NCBI RefSeq assembly: GCF_900089455.2
Contig: NZ_LT907988.1
Coordinates: forward strand, 3,596,001 to 3,660,000
DNA from: Orrella dioscoreae
GTDB taxonomy: Bacteria; Pseudomonadota; Gammaproteobacteria; Burkholderiales; Burkholderiaceae_B
Reading direction: 5' to 3'
Length of the DNA: 64,000 nucleotides
Shown here: in pieces, positions 22,463 to 33,099 of the stretch
Layout: the number at the start of each line of letters is the position of its first letter
Position numbering within the stretch: the first letter of the stretch is position 1
Notes under the pieces: generated by a model
The model's database searches: none
Told to the model about the DNA's origin: nothing
Seen by the model: only the letters and a program-made list of their open reading frames with translations
Position numbers and translations under genes: made by a program

Positions 22463-22774
22463 TCAGCGGCGGCCGAGCAGCAGGCCGAGCAGCAGGCCGG
22501 TCAGGCCCACCGCCGCGATCGCCTGCCAGGGCTTGTCGTGGACGTAGTCGTCGGTGACGCGGGCAGCCTTGCGGCCACGCTCGACCAGTGCGTCCTGAGC
22601 GTCATAGAGCGCTTCACGCGTGCGCTTGAGCGAATGCAGGGCGCGCTCGCGCAATTCGGCGGCGCGATCGCCGGTCGAGGCAGCCGCCTCGCGCAGCAGG
22701 TCCTCGGCATCGGTCAGGCTGTGTTTGACGCTGTCGATCAGCTTGTCCTTCGCATCTTGCGAGTGAATGGTCAT
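22463..22774 (-). CDS. yqjD: DUF883 family protein (YqjD/ElaB-like)
   Basis: 103 residues from ATG 22774 (MTIHSQDAKDK), chosen because GAGGAG lies eight bases upstream; a GTG three codons earlier would overlap that site. A long heptad-rich helix (DAEDLLREAAASTG, HSLKRTREALYDAQDAL) leads to the family's C-terminal VHDKPWQAIAAVGLTGLLLG, a single membrane anchor ending in GRR. In E. coli YqjD anchors ribosomes to the membrane in stationary phase. First gene of the yqjDEK-hmuS-like unit. Confidence 0.92.
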   Translation of the reverse strand: MTIHSQDAKDKLIDSVKHSLTDAEDLLREAAASTGDRAAELRERALHSLKRTREALYDAQDALVERGRKAARVTDDYVHDKPWQAIAAVGLTGLLLGLLLGRR

Positions 22775-22865
22775 GCTATGCACTCCTCAGGTTATGTTCA
22801 GTTTGGAATCTATGATAGCAGCGTTGTAATGATAGGAATGGCCGTTACCCGCGCCCTCGGATGAC

Positions 22866-23603
22866 CTAGCGAACCTCGGTCACCTCGATCACCGCTTTCT
22901 GCCCCGATTGGACGATGTCCTGGCGCAGCACCATGTTCAGTGCCGGGCAGAACCAGTCCGTCACGGTCGAACGCATGGCCGGGATCGGCAGGACCAGGCC
23001 CTGGATGCTGGCCTGCGTGGCGTCGGTGTCGCGGGCATAGCTGACCGGCCAGCATTCCTGGCTGCCGGCGGCAGCCGTCTCGATGCGCTGCTTGCGGCCC
23101 ACCGTCTTCTCGCCCAGGCGGACCACCGTGGGCGTCACGCCCACCTTGCCCTCCGGGCCTCGGTCGCCGACTTCCAGCCGGATGGTCTCGGCGGGCAGCG
23201 TCTGCCCTTCCTTCGTGATGGGCACGCCGTAGCCGAACACCCCCAGCAGGCGCGGATCGAAGCCGCCCCGGGGCGAGGCGCCCGCGTCGCCGCGCCGCTC
23301 GAAGGTGGCGCGGCCGCCCTTCACCGCCATGCCGTGGTCCAGGGTCGACTTGCCCCCGGGCAAGCCGGCCAGCGCATAGGTGGCGGTGCCGGACACCTGG
23401 GCACTGCAATCTTCCTTGCCCCGCTTGGACACCGACGAGAACGTGAGATCCGCCGACACCTTGACGATGCCGCTGCCGGCCAGGACCAGGCGCCCGCCGT
23501 CGTGCATGAAGCGGGCGTCGCAGACCCCCGCGTGCACGGCAGGCGCGGCAAGAAGGGCAAGGGCGGCAAGGCTGCCGCGCAGGATCAGGGCATGCATGGA
23601 CAT
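22866..23603 (-). CDS. Secreted protein of unknown function
   Basis: 245 residues from ATG 23603, which has GGAG six bases upstream. A signal peptide (HALILRGSLAALALLAAPAVHA) precedes a mature protein starting GVCDARF. The mature part is rich in short strands and turns and holds four Cys (VCDARF, EDCSAQ, ECWPVS, FCPALN), so disulfide bonds in the periplasm are likely. I do not recognise the family. It stands alone between yqjD (same strand) and the divergent cysG. Confidence 0.72.
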   Translation of the reverse strand: MSMHALILRGSLAALALLAAPAVHAGVCDARFMHDGGRLVLAGSGIVKVSADLTFSSVSKRGKEDCSAQVSGTATYALAGLPGGKSTLDHGMAVKGGRATFERRGDAGASPRGGFDPRLLGVFGYGVPITKEGQTLPAETIRLEVGDRGPEGKVGVTPTVVRLGEKTVGRKQRIETAAAGSQECWPVSYARDTDATQASIQGLVLPIPAMRSTVTDWFCPALNMVLRQDIVQSGQKAVIEVTEVR

Positions 23604-23872
23604 GGGCAACTCCGAAAAAACACCGCCAGCAAGGGACACGCTTGAGCGTGCCCGGCGGCCTGCGAGGGATCGTAACCCGCGACGGGACAGGATTCCGCGC
23701 GGAGTGCGAGCAGGCGTGTCCAAAACTGACGGGCCTGGCGCCCGGGCGCTTCATAACCAATATGCATAAGCACCAACACCATCCGCGGTTGCCGGCAGGA
23801 AGCCCGCTCCTCTACGATAGCCAGCCCCATCCGCGCGCCTGACGCGCCCCCGCCCCGCCGCCCGCCCTGCCC

Positions 23873-25273
23873 ATGAAACTGTTTCCCCTTTTCGCCGATC
23901 TCGCCCACCGTCCCGTGCTGGTGGTGGGAGGCGGCGACGTCGCCCAGCGCAAGGTCCAGGCGCTGCGCGAAGCCGGCGCCGCCGTCACGGTCGGCGCCCC
24001 CGCGCTCACCGAGACCCTGCAGGCCTGGACCGACGCTGGCGCCATCCGCCACCTGGCCGGCACGTTCACGCCGGCCTGGCTGGACGGCCAGTGGCTGGTC
24101 ATCGCCGCCACCGACGACCGCGCGGTCAACGCCGCGGTGGCCCAGGCGGGCCAGGCCCAACTGCGTTTCGTCAACGTGGTCGACGACCCCGAGCTCTCCA
24201 GCTTCCAGGTGCCCGCCATCGTCGACCGCTCGCCGCTCGTGATCGCCATTTCCTCGTCTGGCGCGGCGCCCGTCCTGGCGCGCCGCCTGCGTGAACGCAT
24301 CGAATCGATGTTCGACCACGCCCTCGGGCCGCTGGCCGCGCTGTCCGCCCGCCATCGCGCCCGCATCCGCGAACGGCGGGCAGGCATGGCCAACCGCCGG
24401 GGCTTTTACGATTGGCTGCTGGACGGCCCGGTCCTGCGCCTGCTGCGCCAGGGCCGCCCCGCCGAGGCCGAAGCCGCGCTGCTGGAGGCCCTGGACACTG
24501 CCGAGGCGCCGCCCGCCGGGCGCGTCACGCTGGTGGGCGCCGGGCCCGGCGATGCCGGCCTGCTGACCTTGAAGGCACTGCGCGCCCTGAACGAAGCCGA
24601 CGTCATCCTGCACGACCGGCTGGTCGCCGACGACGTGCTGGCCCTGGCGCGCCGCGACGCCGAACGGATCTTCGTGGGCAAGCAGCCCGGCGAGGACCAC
24701 GCCGCCACCCAGGCGCGCATCCATGTGCTGATGCGCGAGCGGGCCCAGGCGGGCCAGCGCGTGGTGCGGCTCAAGGGCGGCGACGCCTTCATCTTCGGGC
24801 GCGGCGGCGAAGAGCTGGAATCCCTGCGCGCCCACGGCATCCCCTACGAAGTCGTTCCCGGCGTCACCGCCGCGCTGGCCTGTGCGGCCTATGGCGGCGT
24901 GCCGCTCACGCACCGCGACCATGCGCAATCGGTGCAGTTCATCACCGCGCACAGCAAGGAAGAGAAGGACACCCTGGACTGGCCCGCGCTGGCGCGACCG
25001 GGCCAGACGCTGGCCTTCTACATGGGTGTCATCCAGCTGGGGCGCCTGGCCGGCAAGCTCATGGCCCATGGCCGCGATCCGGCCACGCCCTGTGCGCTGA
25101 TCGAGAACGGCGGGCGTGCCAACCAGCGCGCCCTGTACGCGCCGCTGGGCCAGATCGCCGCGCGCGCGCAGGCCGCGGGCATCCACCCGCCGGCGCTGTG
25201 CATCGTGGGTGAAGTCGCCGGCCTCGGCCCCAAGCTGGCCTGGTTCGGCGAGGTCCTGCCCGCGCAGGACTGA
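23873..25273 (+). CDS. cysG: Siroheme synthase (uroporphyrinogen methyltransferase / precorrin-2 dehydrogenase / ferrochelatase)
   Basis: Trifunctional siroheme enzyme, 466 residues. The N-terminal dehydrogenase/chelatase module has [22 protein letters not shown] and [21 protein letters not shown]. The C-terminal SUMT module has [35 protein letters not shown] and [22 protein letters not shown]. All three activities look intact. Siroheme serves assimilatory nitrite and sulfite reductases. The next gene, 90 bp on, belongs to the copper nitrite reductase locus, which does not need siroheme. Confidence 0.97.
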   Translation: MKLFPLFADLAHRPVLVVGGGDVAQRKVQALREAGAAVTVGAPALTETLQAWTDAGAIRHLAGTFTPAWLDGQWLVIAATDDRAVNAAVAQAGQAQLRFVNVVDDPELSSFQVPAIVDRSPLVIAISSSGAAPVLARRLRERIESMFDHALGPLAALSARHRARIRERRAGMANRRGFYDWLLDGPVLRLLRQGRPAEAEAALLEALDTAEAPPAGRVTLVGAGPGDAGLLTLKALRALNEADVILHDRLVADDVLALARRDAERIFVGKQPGEDHAATQARIHVLMRERAQAGQRVVRLKGGDAFIFGRGGEELESLRAHGIPYEVVPGVTAALACAAYGGVPLTHRDHAQSVQFITAHSKEEKDTLDWPALARPGQTLAFYMGVIQLGRLAGKLMAHGRDPATPCALIENGGRANQRALYAPLGQIAARAQAAGIHPPALCIVGEVAGLGPKLAWFGEVLPAQD

Positions 25274-25363
25274 ACCCACCCTTCGCCGGAGCTTGCTCCG
25301 GCACAAAGAAGGCCCACGGGATCACGGCTTCAATGAAGCCGTCGATCACCGCCGGACCCCTTC

Positions 25364-26155
25364 ATGACACGCCTGCTACCCGCCACGCTGGCAGCCGCCC
25401 TGCTCTTCGGACTGCCGGCCTGTGCGCCGCCTGCCGATCCCCCCGAGTTCGTCACGCTCGCGCCGGGCGACATCCGCTATCTGCCGCCCGGCGAGACCCT
25501 GCGCGCGGGCTATCCGGTGCCGCCGCCGGCGCGCACGGCGCGCTTCCCGCAAGGCTTGCGGATCATGAAGCGGCAGGTCAGCCAGGCTGAATACCTGCGC
25601 TGCGTGCAGGCGGGCGGCTGCAAGGCCGCGCCGGGCGCCTCGGCGGCGGCGTCCGGCCTGCCTGCGGTCGGCATCAACTGGAACGATGCGCAGGACTATG
25701 CCGCGTGGCTGTCGGCCAGTACCGGACTGGCGCTGCGCCTGCCCACCTATGCGGAATGGGCCTATGCCTCGGGCCTGCTGGCCCCCGGCGCCAGCGATGC
25801 GGACGCCCGCTCGGCCGATGACCGGGCGCAGCAGTGGCTGCGCATGTACGAGGAAGACAGCCTGCGTCCGGCCATCGAGGACGGCACGCCGCAGGCCTTC
25901 GGCGCGCATGGCACCAACCCTAACGGCCTGCAGGACATGCAAGGCAATGTCTGGGAATGGACCCAGGACTGCCATGTGCGCCGGCACCTGGACATGGCGG
26001 ACGGCGAAACGCCCAACTGCGGCATCCGCGTGGCGGCGGGCCGCCACATCGCCTACATCCCGGACTTCATCCGCGAACCCAAAAACGGCGGCTGCTCGGT
26101 GGGCCCCGCGCCCGCCAACGTCGGCTTGCGGCTGGTCATGGACATCGGACAGTAG
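25364..26155 (+). CDS. nirV: NirV-like lipoprotein (formylglycine-generating-enzyme fold)
   Basis: 263 residues with the FGE/SUMF1 fold: GINWNDAQDYAAWLSASTGL, LRLPTYAEWAYAS, NGLQDMQGNVWEWTQDC and [11 protein letters not shown] lipobox (LFGLPACAPP) ends the signal sequence, so it is probably a lipoprotein. SUMF1-fold NirV proteins are known next to nirK in denitrifiers, with unclear function; the assignment rests on nirK 0.9 kb downstream. The catalytic Cys pair of true sulfatase-maturing enzymes is not evident. Its last 103 bases are antisense to the end of the crp/fnr gene. Confidence 0.82.
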   Translation: MTRLLPATLAAALLFGLPACAPPADPPEFVTLAPGDIRYLPPGETLRAGYPVPPPARTARFPQGLRIMKRQVSQAEYLRCVQAGGCKAAPGASAAASGLPAVGINWNDAQDYAAWLSASTGLALRLPTYAEWAYASGLLAPGASDADARSADDRAQQWLRMYEEDSLRPAIEDGTPQAFGAHGTNPNGLQDMQGNVWEWTQDCHVRRHLDMADGETPNCGIRVAAGRHIAYIPDFIREPKNGGCSVGPAPANVGLRLVMDIGQ

Positions 26156-26886
26156 TTCAGCGGCTGCTCCGCCGCGCCTTCGGACAGCCGGATCAGGTCG
26201 TCCAGCTGGCGGACCACCACGCGCTTGCGGCGGTTCACCACCAGGCCGCGCTGCTGCCAGGCGCTCAGCAGCCGGCTGACCGTGTGCAAGGTCGTGCCCG
26301 TCGTCTCGGCGATGTCCTGGCGCGTGATCGGAAAGGAAATGGCGATGCCTTCGTCGGTCTGCTCGCCCGCCTGGTCGACCAGCCTGAGAATGGCGCGCGC
26401 GACGCGCTGCTCGACCTCTTCGGTGGAGAGCTCCTGGATGCGCACGTGCGCATCCTGCAGCCGCTGTCCCACCGCCTGCAGGACCGCCCCGGCGACATCC
26501 GGGCTCAGGGCCACGAAGCGCGGCCACGTCTGGGCGGGCCAGGCCAGGCACACGCTGTCCTCCACCGCCACCGCACAGGCCGGATACAGCGGCTGGCGCA
26601 TGGCGCGCGCCAGGCCGAACAGATCCCCCGGATTGACGTAGCGCACCACCACCTGGGCGCCCCCGCAGGTGCATTGCGTGACCTTCAGCCGGCCTTGCAG
26701 CAGCAGGTAGAAATGCGCGGCCGGCTCGCCCTGGCGGAAGGCGCAGGCCGAGACCGGCAGGCGCAGCGTGCGCGCCTCCTGCTGTATCGACTGCAGCTGG
26801 ACATCGGTAAGCCGTTCGAACAGCGCGAACGAGCGGAGATAGACGGGACTCAATGCGGCGGAAGGCAAGACGGCGGGACTCGGCAC
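26053..26886 (-). CDS. Crp/Fnr-family transcriptional regulator (NNR/DNR-like)
   Basis: 277 residues from GTG 26886 (GGAG six bases upstream). The N-terminal cyclic-nucleotide-type beta roll is followed by the dimer helix and a winged HTH ([20 protein letters not shown]). The N-terminus lacks the four-Cys cluster motif of true Fnr, so NO or redox sensing of the DNR/NNR kind is more likely; this is inference from nirK divergently placed 188 bp away. After the HTH domain a tail of about 36 residues is encoded antisense to the 3' end of nirV, making the protein longer than most relatives. Confidence 0.88.
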   Translation of the reverse strand: MPSPAVLPSAALSPVYLRSFALFERLTDVQLQSIQQEARTLRLPVSACAFRQGEPAAHFYLLLQGRLKVTQCTCGGAQVVVRYVNPGDLFGLARAMRQPLYPACAVAVEDSVCLAWPAQTWPRFVALSPDVAGAVLQAVGQRLQDAHVRIQELSTEEVEQRVARAILRLVDQAGEQTDEGIAISFPITRQDIAETTGTTLHTVSRLLSAWQQRGLVVNRRKRVVVRQLDDLIRLSEGAAEQPLNYCPMSMTSRKPTLAGAGPTEQPPFLGSRMKSGM

Positions 26887-26992
26887 GGACGGCTCCAGAC
26901 GCGTGCGCGGACGGGCACGCTTTCCTCGCCTTCATGCTGGCATCCCAACGGCGGCGCGGCAACGCCGTGGCCGTGCCTTTTTGCCGCCAAGT

Positions 26993-27006
26993 TTGTGATG
27001 CAGCAA
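26993..27006. promoter_or_regulatory. Possible Crp/Fnr-type box in the nirK promoter
   Basis: TTGTG-ATGC-AGCAA matches seven of ten consensus positions of the Fnr/NNR half-site pair TTGAT-N4-ATCAA. It lies 68 bp upstream of the nirK ATG, between nirK and the divergent Crp/Fnr gene. It is a weak match and depends on context for support. Confidence 0.4.
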
Positions 27007-27074
27007 AGAAGGCATTGTCCCGCGCGCATCCAATGCAGGTGTCGAGACTCGCGACATACCCACAGGAGCTGCAA

Positions 27075-28160
27075 ATGAACGTGCTACGCCCCACCCTGCT
27101 TGCCGCCGCGCTGGTGGCCTGCCTGATGACCGGTCCCGCCCTGGCGGCCGACGCCGCCGACGCGCTGCCGCGCGTGAAGGTGGAACTGGTCGCGCCTCCC
27201 AACGTCCACCCCCACGAGCAAGTCGCCAAGGACGGCCCGAAGGTGGTGCAGTTCACCATGAGCATCGAGGAAAAGAAGGTCGTCATCGACGACAAGGGCA
27301 CCACCCTGCAGGCCATGACCTTCAACGGCTCCATGCCCGGCCCGACCCTGGTCGTGCACGAGGGCGACTATGTGGAGCTGACGCTGGTGAACCCGGCCAC
27401 CAACGTGATGCCGCACAACGTGGACTTCCACGCCGCCACCGGCGCGCTGGGCGGCGCGAAGCTGACCGAGGTGAACCCGGGCGAGCAGGCCACCCTGCGC
27501 TTCAAGGCCGACCGCAGCGGCACCTTCGTCTATCACTGCGCGCCCACCGGCATGGTGCCCTGGCACGTGGTGTCGGGCATGAGCGGCACAATCATGGTCC
27601 TGCCGCGCGATGGCCTGAAGGACCCCGCCGGCAAGTCGCTGCGCTATGACCGCGTCTACACCATCGGCGAATTCGACCTGTACATCCCGAAGGACGCCAA
27701 CGGCAAGTACAAGGACTACGCCACGCTGGGCGACAGCTACCAGGACACCATGGAGGTGATGCGCAAGCTGGTGCCCTCGCACATCGTCTTCAACGGCAAG
27801 GTCGGCGCGCTGACCGGTGAAAACGCCCTGAAGGCCAAGGTTGGCGAAACCGTCATGATCATCCACTCGCAGGCCAACCGCGACACCCGTCCGCACCTGA
27901 TCGGCGGCCACGGCGACTGGGTCTGGGAAACCGGCAAGTTCGCCAATCCACCCGAGCGTGACCTGGAGACCTGGTTCATCCGCGGCGGCTCGGCGGGCGC
28001 GGCGCTCTATACCTTCAAGCAGCCCGGCATCTATGCCTACCTGAACCACAACCTCATCGAGGCCTTCGAACTGGGCGCGGCCGGCCACTTCAAGGTCGAG
28101 GGCAAGTGGAACGACGACCTCATGAAGCAGATCAAGGCGCCTGCCCCCATCGGCCGTTGA
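27075..28160 (+). CDS. nirK: Copper-containing nitrite reductase (NirK)
   Basis: Periplasmic dissimilatory nitrite reductase forming nitric oxide, 361 residues from ATG 27075 with AGGAG seven bases upstream. Signal peptide to about residue 24 ([12 protein letters not shown]). Two cupredoxin domains carry the copper ligands: MPHNVDFH (type 1 and type 2 His), [18 protein letters not shown] (type 2 His, type 1 Cys, His and Met) and the third type 2 His in the second domain. The mature sequence resembles the blue NirK of Achromobacter xylosoxidans nearly throughout, from memory. Followed by a strong terminator. Likely controlled by the divergent Crp/Fnr protein. Confidence 0.97.
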   Translation: MNVLRPTLLAAALVACLMTGPALAADAADALPRVKVELVAPPNVHPHEQVAKDGPKVVQFTMSIEEKKVVIDDKGTTLQAMTFNGSMPGPTLVVHEGDYVELTLVNPATNVMPHNVDFHAATGALGGAKLTEVNPGEQATLRFKADRSGTFVYHCAPTGMVPWHVVSGMSGTIMVLPRDGLKDPAGKSLRYDRVYTIGEFDLYIPKDANGKYKDYATLGDSYQDTMEVMRKLVPSHIVFNGKVGALTGENALKAKVGETVMIIHSQANRDTRPHLIGGHGDWVWETGKFANPPERDLETWFIRGGSAGAALYTFKQPGIYAYLNHNLIEAFELGAAGHFKVEGKWNDDLMKQIKAPAPIGR

Positions 28161-28180
28161 TATACGGCCCTGAAATGAAA

Positions 28181-28210
28181 CAACGCCCCTTCGCAGGGGC
28201 GTTGTTTTTC
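28181..28210 (+). terminator. Terminator of nirK
   Basis: CAACGCCCC-TTCGCA-GGGGCGTTG followed by TTTTTC: a 9-bp GC-rich stem with a T-run, 20 bp after the nirK stop. It also faces the 3' end of upp. Confidence 0.92.
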
Positions 28211-28229
28211 TTGCGATCAGTCCTTCTGC

Positions 28230-28865
28230 TCAGTCCTTTTGTTTCGTGCCGAAGATCCGGTCGCCGGCATCGCCCAGGCCCGGCATGATGTAGCCATGCT
28301 CGTTCAGGCCGTCGTCCACCGACGCGGTATAGATCGACACGTCCGGATGCGCGGCCAGCACGCGCTCGATCCCCACGGGCGCGGCCACCAGCACCAGCGC
28401 GCGGATTTCCTTGCAGCCCGCGCGCTTGAGCAGGTCGATGGTGGCGTTCATGGAACCGCCCGTCGCCAGCATCGGGTCGACGATCAGCGCCAGGCGCTGG
28501 TCCAGTTCCCCCACCAGGCGTTCCAGGTAGGTGTGCGCCTCGAGCGTTTCCTCGTTGCGCGCAATACCCACCACGCTGACGCGCGCGCCGGGAATCAGGC
28601 TGAGCACGCCGTCCAGCATGCCGATGCCCGCGCGCAGGATGGGCACCACGGTCACTTTCTTGCCGGCCAGCTTTTCGGTGCGCACCGTGCCGCACCAGCC
28701 TTCCACCTCGTGCGGCTCCAGCGGCAGGTCCTTGGACGCCTCGTAGGTCAACAGCGCCCCCACCTCCTGGGCCAGTTCGCGAAAGCTCTTGGTGCTCAGG
28801 TCGGCCCGGCGCATGACCCCCAGCTTGTGACGGATGAGCGGATGGCGGATTTCGTACAGGGGCAT
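28230..28865 (-). CDS. upp: Uracil phosphoribosyltransferase
   Basis: Pyrimidine salvage enzyme, 211 residues from ATG 28865 ([10 protein letters not shown]), with GGAG seven bases upstream; a longer frame to 28901 lacks family similarity. Seen: [22 protein letters not shown], the PRPP-binding loop [15 protein letters not shown] and [13 protein letters not shown] at the C-terminus. All are standard Upp motifs. Confidence 0.97.
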   Translation of the reverse strand: MPLYEIRHPLIRHKLGVMRRADLSTKSFRELAQEVGALLTYEASKDLPLEPHEVEGWCGTVRTEKLAGKKVTVVPILRAGIGMLDGVLSLIPGARVSVVGIARNEETLEAHTYLERLVGELDQRLALIVDPMLATGGSMNATIDLLKRAGCKEIRALVLVAAPVGIERVLAAHPDVSIYTASVDDGLNEHGYIMPGLGDAGDRIFGTKQKD

Positions 28866-28998
28866 GGAACAACTCCGGAATAAGACGCGGCGCAAGGGCA
28901 TGAAGGCCGGGGCGCGGCTGGTAAGCGGGCGTATCTATATAGCAAGCGGGCCGCCAAGGCAAGCAGGGCGGCCCGTGAGGTGTCGCCCCCCAAGCGCC

Positions 28999-30462
28999 TC
29001 AGCGGTTCGCCAGCCAGGCGATCAGGGCGTCGTCGAAGGGGCGCACCGCTGCTGCCTGCTCGTCGTTGACGAGGCTGACCACCACGTAGCGCTTGCCGCT
29101 GGCACCCAGCACATAACCGGCGATGGCGCGCACATTGCGCAGCGACCCCGTCTTGACGTGCGCCATGCCTTGCGCGGGATCGTTGCGCAGGCGGCGGCGC
29201 ACCGTCCCGTCCACGCCGGTAATGGCCAGCGACGACAGGTATTCGGGCATGACGTTGGAATTCCAGGCCAGCGTCAGCATCTGCGCCAGGCTGTTGGCCG
29301 ACACCAGGGCATTGCGCGACAGCCCCGAGCCGTTGTCCACCACCAGTTCTGGCATGGACAGGCCCTGGCGCGCCAGTACCGCCTGCAGCGTCTGGCCGCT
29401 GGAGGGCACCGTGGCCGGCCGGGTACCGCGCTCGGCGCCCAGGGTCAGCAGCAGCGTGCGCGCCATGACGTTGTTGCTGCGCTTGTTGATCTGGCGGATC
29501 ACTTCGGCCAGGGGGGGCGACTCATGCGAGGCGATCAGCACGGCGTCGAGCGGCACGGCGCCGCTGCGCACCTGGCCGGTGAACGTGCCGCCCAGCTCCT
29601 TCCACAGATAGCGCATCACCTGCGTGGCGAAATCGGTCTGCGACATGGCCAGCCGGAACAGGCTGAACTCGCCGCAGGACCCCGCCACCTTGCCTTGCAC
29701 ACGCAGCGAAATGCCCTGGGCGCTCATGATCGGCTCGGTCTGGACCACGGGCGGACCAGGGCAGCGCACGTCGCTCCACTCGACCTGCCCTTCGATGTTC
29801 AGGCCCGGCAGCGGAGGATCGATGGCGGGCAGCCAGCGGCGGCCGGCGGGGTCGGGGGTGAAGATGAGGCGCGACGCGCCGAAGCCCACCATCAGGGCAT
29901 CGGGACTGGCGTTGTAGGGACGATCGGCGGCGCCGTCGAATGCACCCGGGTCAATCTCGACCTGGCCGAAGCGCGAACGGTCGATGACGACGTCGGAAAT
30001 CTGCCTGACCCCGCGCAGGCGCAATTCGCGCAGCAGCGTCCACATGTCCTGCAGCATGAACATGGGGTCGCCGCCCGCCCGCAGGAACAGCGGGCCGGGC
30101 AGCACGCCCTGCGCATTGGGGCGCGCGCCGGGCTCGGTCAGGAGTTCGGTGCGCCAGACATAGTTGGGGCCCAGCTCCGCCAGGGCTGCCCAGGTGGTCA
30201 CGAGCTTCATGACCGAGGCGGGATTGCGCGGCAGCTCACCGTTGATGGACAGCAGCTCGGAACCGCCCACCTCCTGCACCACCAGCGACAGCGCGCTGTC
30301 AGGCAGCTTGGTGGCCTGCCAGGCGCTTGCCAGTTCGGACGGAAGCCGGCTGCTCTGGCTCCAGGCCGGCTGCGCCGCCAGGGTCAGCGCGCTGGCGGCG
30401 ATCGCCATGCCGGATACGCTGCGTTTGAACACTCGCCAACCGAAACTTCCTACGCCCGTCAT
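28999..30462 (-). CDS. dacB: D-alanyl-D-alanine carboxypeptidase/endopeptidase (PBP4)
   Basis: Class C low-molecular-weight penicillin-binding protein, 487 residues from ATG 30462. A signal sequence follows ([18 protein letters not shown]). The catalytic motifs are in order: SVMK (within [12 protein letters not shown]), SRN (within [10 protein letters not shown]) and KTGS (within [16 protein letters not shown]). The long insertion between the first two motifs is typical of DacB. It acts on peptidoglycan cross-links in the periplasm. The frame is open 83 codons upstream, but that part is Arg-rich with no signal peptide. Confidence 0.95.
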   Translation of the reverse strand: MTGVGSFGWRVFKRSVSGMAIAASALTLAAQPAWSQSSRLPSELASAWQATKLPDSALSLVVQEVGGSELLSINGELPRNPASVMKLVTTWAALAELGPNYVWRTELLTEPGARPNAQGVLPGPLFLRAGGDPMFMLQDMWTLLRELRLRGVRQISDVVIDRSRFGQVEIDPGAFDGAADRPYNASPDALMVGFGASRLIFTPDPAGRRWLPAIDPPLPGLNIEGQVEWSDVRCPGPPVVQTEPIMSAQGISLRVQGKVAGSCGEFSLFRLAMSQTDFATQVMRYLWKELGGTFTGQVRSGAVPLDAVLIASHESPPLAEVIRQINKRSNNVMARTLLLTLGAERGTRPATVPSSGQTLQAVLARQGLSMPELVVDNGSGLSRNALVSANSLAQMLTLAWNSNVMPEYLSSLAITGVDGTVRRRLRNDPAQGMAHVKTGSLRNVRAIAGYVLGASGKRYVVVSLVNDEQAAAVRPFDDALIAWLANR

Positions 30463-30700
30463 CCGCACTCGCCCCTGGCAAAACCCGGCGAAACCACGCT
30501 CCGCCGCACACACAAATCGTGAGCATACAGAACTGCGGAGGCCCCGGTGTGAAGGCAGCTTAAAATGCGGCTTTGCCGCGCCCGGCACGGCCCCAGGGCC
30601 GCCCCGGGGAAAACGCCTTGCGCCCAGGGACGGCAGCCGTGTCGCGGCCACGCGACACTTGCCCAGCCCGGCGCTCCACCTTCCAGCCAGTGATACCTGC

Positions 30701-32925
<2,225 letters not shown>

Positions 32926-32950
32926 CGGCGCCCTCCCTTCACCCTGCTGA

Positions 32951-32974
32951 AACCCCGCGCAAGCGGGGTTTTTC
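32951..32974 (+). terminator. Terminator of queA-tgt
   Basis: AACCCCGC-GCAA-GCGGGGTT followed by TTTC: an 8-bp stem with GCAA tetraloop and T-run, 25 bp after the tgt stop. Confidence 0.93.
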
Positions 32975-33099
32975 GCTGGCGCTGTTGCGCTAGCGCATCG
33001 CTCGCGGCTATCGCTTCATTAAGCTTTCTTTACTTTTCTTGAAGGTCAAAAATAGAATGTAAATACGATTAATTCTTTTTTAAAAACCCACTACACAAC

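Noticed and set aside
33000-33099. Fur box before the ferrichrome-type receptor
   Set aside because: The region is AT-rich but no inverted repeat close to the 7-1-7 consensus could be found; a TTGAAG hexamer lacks a well-spaced -10.
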